Assembly (NCBI GenBank): GCA_020631735.1
Contig: CM036168.1
Coordinates: 97,382,932-97,446,931 of the forward strand
Source: Saccharum officinarum
Lineage: Eukaryota; Streptophyta; Magnoliopsida; Poales; Poaceae
Direction: 5' to 3'
DNA: 64,000 nt
The notes beneath the pieces were generated by a model that was given only the letters and a program-made list of their open reading frames with translations, searched no databases and was not told where the DNA came from. Numbering within the stretch: the stretch's first letter is position 1; each line of letters starts with the position of its first letter. Made by a program: the position numbers and the translations under genes. Shown here piece by piece: positions 11,032 through 21,771 of this stretch.

Positions 11032-14000
11032 ATGGACCTTCTCTTCGTGGAGAAGCTCCTGGTCGGCCTCTTCGCGTCCGTCGTGGTCGCCATCGCAGTG
11101 TCCAAGATCCGTGGCCGCAAGCTCCGCCTGCCGCCGGGCCCCGTCCCCGTGCCCATCTTCGGCAACTGGCTGCAGGTCGGCGACGACCTCAACCACCGCA
11201 ACCTGGCCGCGCTGGCCCGCAAGTTCGGCGACATCTTCCTCCTCCGGATGGGGCAGCGCAACCTGGTGGTGGTGTCGTCGCCGCCGCTGGCGCGGGAGGT
11301 GCTCCACACGCAGGGCGTGGAGTTCGGCTCCCGCACCCGCAACGTGGTGTTCGACATCTTCACGGGGAAAGGGCAGGACATGGTGTTCACCGTGTACGGC
11401 GACCACTGGCGCAAGATGCGGCGCATCATGACCGTGCCCTTCTTCACCAACAAGGTCGTGCAGCAGTACCGCCCCGGCTGGGAGGCCGAGGCCGCCGCCG
11501 TCGTCGACGACGTGCGCGCCGACCCCGCGGCAGCCACCGAGGGCGTCGTGCTCCGCCGCCGCCTGCAGCTCATGATGTACAACAACATGTACCGCATCAT
11601 GTTCGACCGGCGCTTCGAGAGCATGGACGACCCGCTCTTCCTCCGCCTCAGGGCGCTCAACGGCGAGCGCAGCCGCCTCGCGCAGAGCTTCGAGTACAAC
11701 TATGGCGACTTCATCCCCTTCCTCCGCCCGTTCCTCCGCGGCTACCTCAGGATCTGCAAGGAGGTCAAGGAGACCCGCCTCAAGCTCTTCAAGGATTTCT
11801 TCCTCGAGGAGAGGAAGTGAGTTCCTCCTTTTACTCATCTTCAATTATCCCATTGTTTTTTTGGAGCCTTGGACCAGCGAGACGGTGAAAGGGCAACCAG
11901 AAAAAGCAAGCAGGAGTCTGCTGGTTTCGTTTGCTTTTCTTTTGTCGACCAACCATGCCTGTACGAGCCCGATGTGCTCACATGGTGGTTGTCCGTGTCG
12001 TTGCGTGTTTCTGCAGGAAGCTGGCGAGCACCAAGGCCATGGACAGCAACGGGCTCAAGTGCGCCATTGATCACATCCTGGAGGCGCAGCAGAAGGGTGA
12101 GATCAACGAGGACAACGTGCTCTACATCGTCGAGAATATTAACGTTGCAGGTACATACCGTCTGTGTTTAGATCCAAAATTGGTCTAAAGTTTGTCATCA
12201 CATCGAATGTTTAGACACATGTATGAAGCATTAAATATAGATAAAAAATAACTAATTTTACAGTTAGGTAGAAAATCGCGAGACGAATCTTTCTGATCAA
12301 AGTTATCCATGATTGGACATTATTTACCAAATAAAGCCAAAACATGTGTATAGTACACTTTTTAACATTTTCACGCTCAACTAAACACAGCCACAGACAA
12401 AGTTAACCTCACTTCAGGTTTAGTATGACAAAGATTATTGTCGCTGAAATTTAGTAGCCTGCAAGTTTCTGTCGTATACTTCCAAGACCTGTTTTGTCCA
12501 GGAAGCTTAGCTAAGCTTGCAAGACACCGATGGCGCCGTGTGAGGCCGCCCTTGTTTAGATCCCAAATTTGGGATCCAAACTTTGCATAGTAAATGTCTC
12601 GTCACACGGTAGCAATTTTGTTTTTATTTGGTAATAATTGTCCAAATATTGATTAATTAGGCTTAAAATATTTGTCTCGCAAAGTACAACAAAACTGTGC
12701 AATTAGTTTTTGATTTCATCTACATTTAGTACTCCATATATGTGCCGACATTTTGATGTGATGGGGAATCTTCTTTTTGCATAGTAAAATTTGGAGGTGA
12801 ATTTGGATATCTAAACAATAATAGTATAAACTGTGTATTAAACGGATGACAATTCAATTTCTAAACATACTGGTCAACGTAAAGTGTATTAACGCACGAC
12901 CTAACTTACTGCAGGCTCACATTCCGTTTGTCATTAGGATGTTGTCACCTCTCTAACTTTTTTTAATGAAACTACTCCCTCCGTCCAGGAAAAAATGCAA
13001 TTAAGCATAGTGTCATGGTTTAGTATCCTATATTTGATCAATTATAAATAAAAAAGTTTCAATATTTATGATATCAAATAAATATCATTAGATTAATTAC
13101 GAAATGTATTTTTATAATAAATTATTTTGAAGCCGTAAATGTGAATAGTATTCATTAGAAATTTGGTTAAACATAAACCATTTTTTGTTGGCACACAATC
13201 CGTAGATGTATTCTTTTCTGAAGCGAGGGAGTACTAGCATTCAGCAAAATTAGGAGTAGTACGTACAGAAGAGGTGTCCAGTTTTCAACATCCGGTGATT
13301 AAGCACGTACAGTAGTGTGTGGCAACACGAACAGCCTCTAAAACTGCTTGACGTGATAGCCCAACATACCAACCAGTGCCCCCAGTGTCCGTGAATTGCA
13401 TAGCTAGGGCTGTGTTTAGTTAAAAAAATTTGGGTAAAAGTTATTGTAGCACTTTCGTTGTTATTTGGTATAATTTGTTCAACCATAGATTAATTAGACT
13501 CAAAAGATTCGTCTCGAACTTTACAGACAAATTATGTAATTAGTTATTTTTTTTACCTACATTTAATGCTTCATACATGCGTTTAAAGATTCGATGGGTG
13601 AAAGAGGAAATATTTTGGGTACACGTGGCAAGTGAACGCGGTCTAGGTGCATATGGAAGAGCCTCATACTGTATCTTCTGCTCTGTTTTTCCTCTGCAGC
13701 GATCGAGACAACGCTGTGGTCGATCGAGTGGGCGATCGCGGAGCTGGTGAACCACCCTGAGATCCAGCAGAAGCTGCGGCAGGAGCTGGACACGGTGCTG
13801 GGGCCGGGCCACCAGATCACGGAGCCGGACACGCACAACCTCCCCTACCTGCAGGCGGTGATCAAGGAGACGCTGCGGCTGCGGATGGCCATCCCGCTGC
13901 TGGTGCCGCACATGAACCTCCACGACGCCAAGCTCGGCGGCTACGACATCCCCGCCGAGAGCAAGATCCTCGTCAACGCCTGGTACCTCGCCAACAACCC

Positions 14001-14298
14001 CGACAGCTGGAGGCGGCCCGAGGAGTTCCGGCCCGAGCGCTTCCTGGAGGAGGAGAAGCACGTGGAGGCCAACGGCAACGACTTCAGGTACCTGCCCTTC
14101 GGCGTCGGCCGCAGGAGCTGCCCCGGCATCATCCTCGCGCTGCCCATCCTCGGCATCACCATCGGCCGCCTCGTCCAGAACTTCGAGCTGCTGCCGCCGC
14201 CAGGGCAGGACAAGCTCGACACCACCGAGAAGGGAGGACAGTTCAGTCTCCACATCTTGAAGCATTCCAACATCGTGTGCAAGCCAAGAACGTTCTGA
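11032..14298 (+). CDS. C4H: Cinnamate 4-hydroxylase (CYP73A cytochrome P450), three exons
   Basis: Converts trans-cinnamate to p-coumarate with NADPH-P450 reductase on the ER, the second step of the phenylpropanoid and lignin pathway. Exons 11032-11816, 12017-12150 and 13700-14298 join in frame to 505 residues, the usual CYP73A length. Introns are GT-AG. Visible features: N-terminal membrane anchor (residues 4-24); proline hinge LPPGP (33-37); I-helix AAIETT across the exon 2/3 junction; ExxR motif KETLRLR; PERF-type FRPERF; heme loop [10 protein letters not shown] with the thiolate Cys at 447. The sequence is typical of the classic class I CYP73A enzymes. Strong GC3 bias is normal for grass genes. 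Intron 1 is 200 bp, intron 2 is 1549 bp and filled with MITEs. A possible AATAAA signal is at 14488. Confidence 0.97.
12162..12390. mobile_element. MITE in C4H intron 2 (CTGTGTTTAG ends)
   Basis: Perfect 10 bp inverted ends CTGTGTTTAG and CTAAACACAG bound a 229 bp AT-rich body. Internal blocks (GAAGCATTAAATATAGATAA, CGCGAGACGAATCTTT) occur inverted in the related copy at 13409. It begins 11 bases after the splice donor. Confidence 0.75.
12552..12818. mobile_element. MITE in C4H intron 2 (TTGTTTAGAT ends)
   Basis: Inverted ends TTGTTTAGAT and ATCTAAACAA enclose 267 bp sharing the GATTAATTAGGCTTAAAATA and GTCTCGCAAAGTAC blocks with its neighbours. Belongs to the grass TTGTTTAG MITE family (PIF/Harbinger or hAT-like; the superfamily cannot be settled here). 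Confidence 0.75.
12975..13231. mobile_element. Stowaway MITE in C4H intron 2
   Basis: TA-CTCCCTCCGTCCAGG at the left and GCGAGGGAG-TA at the right. 257 bp, AT-rich, with TA target duplication. Confidence 0.8.
13409..13616. mobile_element. MITE in C4H intron 2 (GCTGTGTTTAG end, right end unclear)
   Basis: Begins GCTGTGTTTAGTT and carries the family blocks ATTAATTAGACTCAAAAGAT, CGTCTCGAACTTTACAGAC and TACATTTAATGCTTCATACA. No clean matching right terminus is visible before the exon 3 acceptor region, so the end is approximate and may be truncated. Confidence 0.6.
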
Positions 14299-16061
14299 GA
14301 GAGCAGCACACACGATCCATTGCATTTTCATGTACTATAATACTTTTTATTATGTTCTTCGGGCTTAATTAAGTTAAGTATAGCTACCTATCCTAAGTAG
14401 CCAGTAGGAGTACTAGAAGAAGGCTCTGAATAAGGATAATGTTATTTGCAACAAAAGGGGATGGAAGGGAAAATCTGATAATTGTTCAATAAAGCGTTCA
14501 ATTCTTGAAAACGGGCTCGCAAATTTTATCCCGCGCGCTTTGCCTAATAACGATCGTTTATCTGCTGCAACAGAGTTCTACCAGAAGCGATGCAGTTTTG
14601 TTGTCACACAATGACTTACAGAAAAACAAAACATATACATTCTTATTCATGCTGGATATTATTGCAACTTATAACCTGTACGAAGGAGTGGTATTATTGA
14701 GGTTTTCTTTCGATTCAAGCAAAGCAACAGTTGGCACACAGACCACGGCTGTAGTGAATGTTCAGTCCCTCCTAACCTCAACCATCTGTTTCTCTGGTGT
14801 TCATTGTTTCTTCGGAGCGTCTAGCACTCTACGTCCGGATGGACGGAGCATAGTCATTTTTTCTCTGTTTCGCACCCACATGGCCCCGCGTCGTTCCGAA
14901 CGTCACCGGCATCGAGAAGAGAGAGAGGAGACGGTGGATGTCCAGCCAGCGCTAGGAGGAGGAGGAGACACCGAGACGAGGCAGCAGAAGGCGAGGAGAG
15001 AGATGCAACCTTCAATTTACTTTTAAAACATTCAGATGCAACACTTGCAACATATATCTAAAGACAAATGAAACACTTGAAACATGCATCTGAAATACTT
15101 GCAAAAACACCTGAAAAACACTTGAAACTATTACAAAAACATACGCAACATCCATATAACACACTTGCAAACATATGTGTGAAACATATGCAACATCCAG
15201 ATAAACACACTTGCAACATACGTCTGAAAATAGATGAAACATAACAAAAGCTTGCAACATATGTGTACAACCATTGCAACATATGCAACTTCTCGATCTA
15301 CTTTTGCAACATCCATATGAAACACTTGCAACATACCTGAAACACTTGAAACAGACGCTTGCAACATGCGTTTTCAAGCGCAACGTCTACTTGCTGCTTG
15401 GATAAAAATGGAGGTTCGTCGAGACGAGCTCGACGCCGGTGCGGAGCTCGATGCTATGGAGTGGCGTAGAGGTCGCCGGTGTTAAGCTCGTCAGTGGCAC
15501 GGACCTCGGCAGGGGCCACAACAGGCGGATGGAGCGCGACCGCAACTGGGAGGTGCGAGTATGGGTGGGGAGGGCGAGATTCGTCCCGCGAGTAGGGGCG
15601 TGTAGCGTGGACGCGTGGCGCGAGCGGGGGCAGCACGGGGAAGGGCGGGATCCGTTCCACGAGTAGGGAATAAACGCCATGTCTACGATGTGTCAAGACA
15701 GAAAGGCTATTGTTCCCGTCAACAAACCACATCCAAATCAAGTCTCTTGAACTACCTATGCATAGATATAGACCTTATGTCGGATGAGCGCACTTCTTAC
15801 CATCGCTTCACACCAAAGCTGAAGAAGGTCAACAAACTTTGGTTGCAAAGGCTAAAGGTGCCAACAAGACATAAAGGCCCGAGGCACCAACAACATCGAA
15901 GTCACCTAGAGATCAAGGACATCACTCCTTGCACAACGTTCCTCAAATTATTATGCGGCCAGTTACTAGAGTTCGATTACGGCAATTTACATTCAATTGG
16001 CTAAGTTTTGTGTCAGCTCGAGGATCTAGAAAAGGTAGAAATTACATCACTGAATAGTGTA
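14299..16061. other. Intergenic DNA downstream of C4H
   Basis: C4H 3' untranslated region first, then unrecognised sequence. It includes a degenerate short tandem repeat (15020-15380) and a GC-rich block (15400-15665) that may together be part of an unidentified transposon. No gene supported. The duplicated SCYL1 segment begins at 16062. Confidence 0.5.
15020..15380. repeat. Degenerate tandem repeat of the TTGCAACAT/GAAACA type
   Basis: Repeated variants of CTTGCAACATAT, CTGAAACA and GCAACATCCA occur about every 15-30 bases. The internal repetition makes three overlapping open frames on the minus strand, none of them a credible gene. Confidence 0.7.
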
Positions 16062-16766
16062 TACCATACTTTACAATTTTGCTTATGTCCTGAGATAGAT
16101 GCTAACTATATTAGGCCAGGCCCAACGCGACACCATGGTGTCCTGCCCAGAGTCCATGTAGGCACCGGTGATCTCTGTCATCCAGGATAGTAGTCCTGCA
16201 GACTCATTTAGGCTCTTGAAGAGGCGTCTATTGCTTGGCCTGACAAAAAGTTAGGGCAACACATGAAGTGTGCGTTGGGAGAATGAGAAGTACAAGATGA
16301 TATCACTTTTTCTCAGCCTGTGCCCCTGCACACCTGACATCTCTTTGGACTGCTAGGTAAAAGTGAAGGTTATGCTTAGGTTGAGAGAATGAAGGCCTTG
16401 TTCTATCAATGTCTATGTGACCTGTAACTTTAACTTGGGGCTAATATTCAGTACTGCCTGCGTTGGGCATGCCCTTACTGCTCACGCTGAAACAAACAAT
16501 CTTCACCATTCTTTTACAAAGCTAAAAGCCTAAAACCAACATGATTTATTTGGTGCGGATTTGGCCCATTCAATGACTTACTCTAGCATGTGTTATATAT
16601 TTGATTTCTCATACTTCTTTGCTACTGTGACAAAATTGGAGTGTCCAACATACTTTTTATACCTGAGGTTTTGTTTGACTATATTTGTATCTGTCTTAAT
16701 CCATATATGTTATGATAGATTGGAGTGAAATTTTTACTTCCTAATTCATCTCAATTCTCCATACAC

Positions 16767-16811
16767 AATTATATATTAAAGTTTCGCCAAAAAAAAAATT
16801 ATATATTAAAG
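16767..16811 (+). repeat. Poly(A) retro-insertion present only in copy 1
   Basis: The 15-mer AATTATATATTAAAG is duplicated at 16767-16781 and 16797-16811 around TTTCGCC plus an A run. The homologous place in the second copy (about 22480) has a single 15-mer and no insert. It is a 5'-truncated LINE or SINE end with target duplication. Confidence 0.75.
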
Positions 16812-17461
16812 GTGGACACATGAGTATAACTAAATAAGCGTAAAAAGATGTGTTGAGCCACATGCTTATCTAGCGACGTCTTCCAACATTTGCTTCATCG
16901 GTACCAAAAATGTGTAAAATTTTAAGCACAAATCTCGAGGTGCAGCTTCTATGCTCCCTGTCCGGCTGTCCCTGTCTTTTCTCCCTGTATATAGAGCGCT
17001 CAAACAAATCTTTTGTCTCCGGAGGAAGCTTACTTTTCAAAATACAATGCCTCAGAACTAACTCACACGTGCATGTTCATTGCAAACCATACAATTTGTC
17101 GTGTCAAAAACTCAAAATAGTCGCATATTCTCGCAATTTCTCCCACGAACGGGGTGCCTGCGCTGCGCTCCTGCCGTCCTGCGTTGTCTGTCTGTCCAGC
17201 TGCAGATTCTCCCACGAGTCTAATCATAGGCCAGGGGTAAAAGCGCAAATATTTCTGCGCTCTCTTCCAGGTGGGCCCCTTTCTCTCCCCTTCTTCCCCT
17301 TCTCCGCTCACCCTCTCTCCCTCGACGATACACTTCACCGCCCCGGATCTACCTCGCCGCGTCGGCGCGCAGCTCACCCACCGAAGCGAGGAGGCAATCG
17401 AGGCGGACGAAGCGCCGCAGCAAATTCCACGGGGGATCGAGCACCGGAGGCGTAGTGCAAA

Positions 17462-20400
17462 ATGTTCAAGTTCCTCAAGGAGGTGGTCGCGGGATCCGGA
17501 TCGGGCCTCAAGGACTTCCCCTACACCATTGGTGAGCCCTACGCATCCGCCTGGGGCTCATGGACACACCACCGCGGTACCTCCAAGGTATGCTTCCGCA
17601 TCATTCCACCCCTTCCCACCCGATCGATCAGCCCCCCTTAGATGTGTCGTTGTTTTGGTTCGTCGACTGGTACAGTTCGGTAGAACTGGTTCCGCTGGTC
17701 GAATTCGGGGAGGAACGAACTGTGTACGCTATGCTTCGCGTGTACTTTGCTGTGTGGTTCATGTGCTATGTGGCTGCATACGCTCTTGATTTTGTGGGTG
17801 TGCGCTCTGTAGCATTTTGAGCTTAGGGGTAGGTGTGTTGGACTATTGCTAGCTTTAGTAGCCCTTCAGAAGCATAATTGCTGGATTCGTTGTAGAGTTA
17901 ATTCGAGGCTAGTCTGGTTAAGCCAACGAAGGGTATTTGGTTATACTTTAGATTTCGTGTGATGTAGTTGTGTGCAGTTATCTAAACTTCGATCTGCTTG
18001 TTTGACTGTGGAGCTCATTTACAGTGCCATGCCATCCAACTTGGTGAGGGTCAGAGGATATTGAGGATGTTACTGCTACTAGCTCTTATGTTGCATTCAC
18101 CAATCATACCATCCAACTTTGTGTGACATAGTTATGTGCAGTTATTTAAACTTCGTCTGCTTGTTTGACTCTGCACACATCTTATATCATTATTACATCA
18201 CATGAGCTGTAGGCTGAGAAGACGATAAAGCAAATAAACGCAAAACCTTGGATGACTTGCAAAGCTAGTAATTCTTAATATATTGTCAAATACACAGAAG
18301 TTTAGAGAACATGGGTCATACCACTCAGGTTTTTGTCACTGTGATATTGTGCACTGTTAATGGAGTTTTGTTATTCATCCTAGGTTTACCATCAATACTG
18401 AATTTTCATATGCAATTTTGATTTCTTAAGCAGTCTATCTTTTTTTTCCCACCAAATGATTATTTTGTCTGAATTTTTGTTAGATTTGTATGCCATTGCC
18501 AACATTGTTTGTTGCCTTGTCTTCTCCAGGATGATGGGTCGCCTGTGTCAATTTTTTCTCTGTCAGGGAGCAACCCTCAGGACAGACACATGGTTGCTGG
18601 TCGCAATGGTGTTAAGAGATTACGAACAGTAAGCTAACAACTTCAGTCATCGGGTTCTGATTACCGATATTCAATATTGCTGTACCTTTTAGACTTGAGG
18701 AGCAGTCTGTGGTGGCAAAATGTCAAGTCTTCAAAAAAAGAATGATGGCAACAGAGCTTTCTTTCAGAAAATCTAGACAATATCGTAAAAATATATAGGC
18801 CAAATGAGAAGGCAAAATGCCAAAAAAGAAGATGGTAATGTTTTTTTTTGGCGATATTTCAGCATTCAACATTATATACCTCTATGTGCTCTTCCATCCA
18901 CAACACTACTGAATTGTTTCTGTTAGATCTTACTTTCACCAGAAGTAGCATTTCTACAATACACATGTTTTTTTTGGGGGGGGGTAACTTGACCTTTTGT
19001 TTCCTCAATATATGCTAAGTCAGTGCAGTGCTGCTTTGGTTGCTGCAGGTGCGGCATCCAAATATCTTGTCCTTTTTACACAGTACTGAAGCAGAAGTTG
19101 CGGATGGACCTGCCATGAAACACACAATTTATATTGTTACAGAGCCTGTTATGCCACTTTCTGAAAAGCTTAAGGAACTGAATCTTGGTGGTACACAGAG
19201 GTACCATGAGCTTCTTGTAGTTTTGTGTTTATCAAAATGTTCTTTTCAGAAAGAAAAATTCTGCAGTTTCTAGTATTTTTTCAGTATGTTTTAATTCAGT
19301 TCTGTTAATGTTTCCTTTTTTTTTGGAACATTCAACTACTTTGTCATTATGGTTAATGGTGCAGAGATGAATACTTTGCATGGGGGCTTCACCAGATATC
19401 CAAAGCTGTGAGCTTTCTCAATAATGACTGCAAACTTGTAAGTTCCTGCATCAAGTTGAAGTTTGGAACGTAATATGCAATCCGGCTCGTTTTAATCTCT
19501 CCTTAGATGCAAGATAAAACATTCCATTTTGTTGCTTCGTGACATTTCCATGTAGATTTGCATTGATTTGTTCTGATAATCCCTTCTTGCTTGTAACAAT
19601 TGTTTTATTTAGTTATAGATGATGAAGCGATCTTATGAAGCATGTGGTTGTGAATTTGTGTATGCTGCTTGCAGCACAGTTCTTCTTAAAATACGTTAGG
19701 TTTTTTGTTGTATCGTTCTTCAGTCTCAACCTAGAACATTTCCATGTTTTGATTATTGATGTGGTCATGTGGGTGCCTTGTACAGATGTTATTGGATCAT
19801 AGTCATTTAAATCAAAACAGTGGGGGTCTTAACTCATAATTAGAAATTACAATACTGTAAATGATTTGATCGTTAAATGACCTGTTTCATCACTCGATCA
19901 ATATAGGTTCATGGAAATGTATGCTTGGCCAGTGTTGTTGTTACACAAACCCTGGATTGGAAGCTTCATGCTTTTGATGTTCTGTCAGAATTTGATGCTA
20001 ACAATGAAGCCTCTGGTAGCCCCATGTTGGTAAGGACTTGATCCACACCTTTATTTATATTAGTTAGACAATGTTGCCTGTACAATTCCCTCTCCAATGT
20101 TATTTGGGTAATACTCAAAGTCAAACATTGCTCCTACAAAATATATTTGAAACTTGTTTTATTTCGACACTTGTTGTGTTAAGGTCAACTTTAACAAAAA
20201 AGTTAGAAGGGTTTAATTCATATTAGTACCATGGAAATCGAGGAAAAGAGATGGACTATATATAATTACATTCCTTGATAAATAAAGTAATAAAATGTTT
20301 ACTTTATCTGAATTTGTTCCCATGCATGTGTTTTTCTTTTTGCAGCAATTTGAATGGTTAGTTGGAACACAGTACAAGCCAATGGAGCTGTCAAAGTCAG

Positions 20401-21602
20401 ATTGGGCTTCAATTAGAAAATCACCTCCATGGGCCATTGATTCTTGGGGACTGGGTGAGCATAAATAACTCTTAATGGTTCCTCCTCATGCATGGCATGC
20501 TTGTTATGGTTGTGCTTATAATTTTTTTGGTTACTATATATGGGAGAAGTTATGTTCTAGTGGTTAAATAATAGTACTGAGCTTTTGCATTCTACATAAA
20601 TGTCATGAGGGGCTAAACAAAAATGTCAAAATCAAAATATAAATTGATAAACTGATGCCATTTGAACTTGTCTGTTGTTTGCTTTCGGTGGTCTTCATCA
20701 TTGGTTGTTCATTCCTGAAAGCTGAAACAATGAGAACATGACACTCATTGCAGGGTGTTTAATTTATGAACTCTTTTCTGGTGCAAAGCTGGCTAGAACA
20801 GAGGACCTTCGAAATACTGCTTCAATCCCAAAGGTTAGCTCACATGATTTCACCTCGTCACTTATTTCGCACCGTGCAATTACCTTTATTGGTTTTGGAG
20901 TTTCCCACTGTTCTAACTGCAGAAGTTTGTATGCATTTGTGTCTTTTTGGTTATTGACTATTTTCTTCCCTGTAGTCTCTACTTCCAGATTACCAGAGGC
21001 TCTTGAATTCCACACCTTCTCGTAGACTAAATCCTTCAAAACTTATTGACAACAGCGGTAAGCCCAACATATTTTCCGTGTCATTCAGCCAACTTTTGGG
21101 GTGACAATTTATCTAGTTATAATACATTCTTCAGTGCTTAGTCTTACCACAATTATTGTCCTCCATGTGGGAATTGCATTTGTTCAAAAAGCTGAAATGG
21201 TGTCTTTGGCTCTCTGTTTTCAGAGTTTTTCCAGAATAAGTTAGTAGAGACCATCCAGTTCATGGAAATTCTTAATTTGAAAGACACCTTTGAGAAAGAC
21301 AGTTTTTTCCGGAAACTCCCCAATATAGCTGAACAGCTTCCCCGTGAGATAGTCCTGAAAAAGGTACTTCCAAAGTCTCAAGTAGAACCCTCTATTCTCC
21401 ATTCATGATTATTCTCTACCTTTGTTTATTTGTTTCAAACCAGCCAGGTGACCTTATGTGTATACTTATTGTTTGGGTTACTTTGTGCACAGCTGCTCCC
21501 TGTATTGGCTTCTTCTCTTGAGTTTGGTTCAGCTGCCGCTCCAGCCTTAACTGTTTTGTTAAAGATGGTTCCTGGCTTCCTGCTGACCAATTTAGTATCA
21601 AG
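17462..21602 (+). pseudogene. SCYL1-type pseudokinase gene, copy 1 (exons 1-10 only, cut by the gap)
   Basis: Exons at 17462-17587, 18530-18628, 19049-19200, 19365-19437, 19907-20029, 20346-20454, 20754-20833, 20976-21057, 21224-21363 and 21493-21602 match the complete copy one for one. Exon 10 is 110 bp here and 111 bp in the other copy: one G is missing (AAGATGGTTCC against AAGATGGGTTCC near 21565), which shifts the frame. Exons 11-21 are absent because 100 N follow. It is not a separate functional gene; the lesion may be a base-calling error at a contig end. Confidence 0.85.
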
Positions 21603-21671
21603 GTGACCTTTTCTTACTTATTATGATTAACACTGCTTATGAATTATCAAGTAGTCTGATTAGTAGAGAAT

Positions 21672-21771
21672 NNNNNNNNNNNNNNNNNNNNNNNNNNNNN
21701 NNNNNNNNNNNNNNNNNNNNNNNNNNNNNNNNNNNNNNNNNNNNNNNNNNNNNNNNNNNNNNNNNNNNNNN
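21672..21771. other. Assembly gap of exactly 100 N
   Basis: One hundred N, the conventional filler for a gap of unknown size. It separates two near-identical 5.6 kb copies: the left copy ends ...AGTAGAGAAT and the right copy restarts 1.4 kb upstream of the same gene. Confidence 0.99.

Larger units (their letters stand above)
16062..21671 (+). repeat. Copy 1 of a duplicated 5.6 kb segment, left of the gap
   Basis: Nearly identical to 21772-27360, with roughly 15-20 single-base or small indel differences found by eye plus one 30 bp insertion (16782-16811). It contains 1.4 kb of upstream DNA and exons 1-10 of the SCYL1 gene and stops at the N run in the intron before exon 11. Best read as a second haplotype or duplicated contig end. 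Confidence 0.9.

Noticed and set aside
10876..11844. 322-codon antisense ORF (and a 359-codon one) opposite C4H exon 1
   Set aside because: Arises from the high GC3 of the C4H exon; no family motif, and the sense strand explains the region fully.
16910..17455. 181-codon ORF (and the 282-codon version at 22622) upstream of SCYL1
   Set aside because: Covers the 5' untranslated region and runs out of frame over exon 1 of SCYL1; no known domain; differs in length between copies because of one-base indels.
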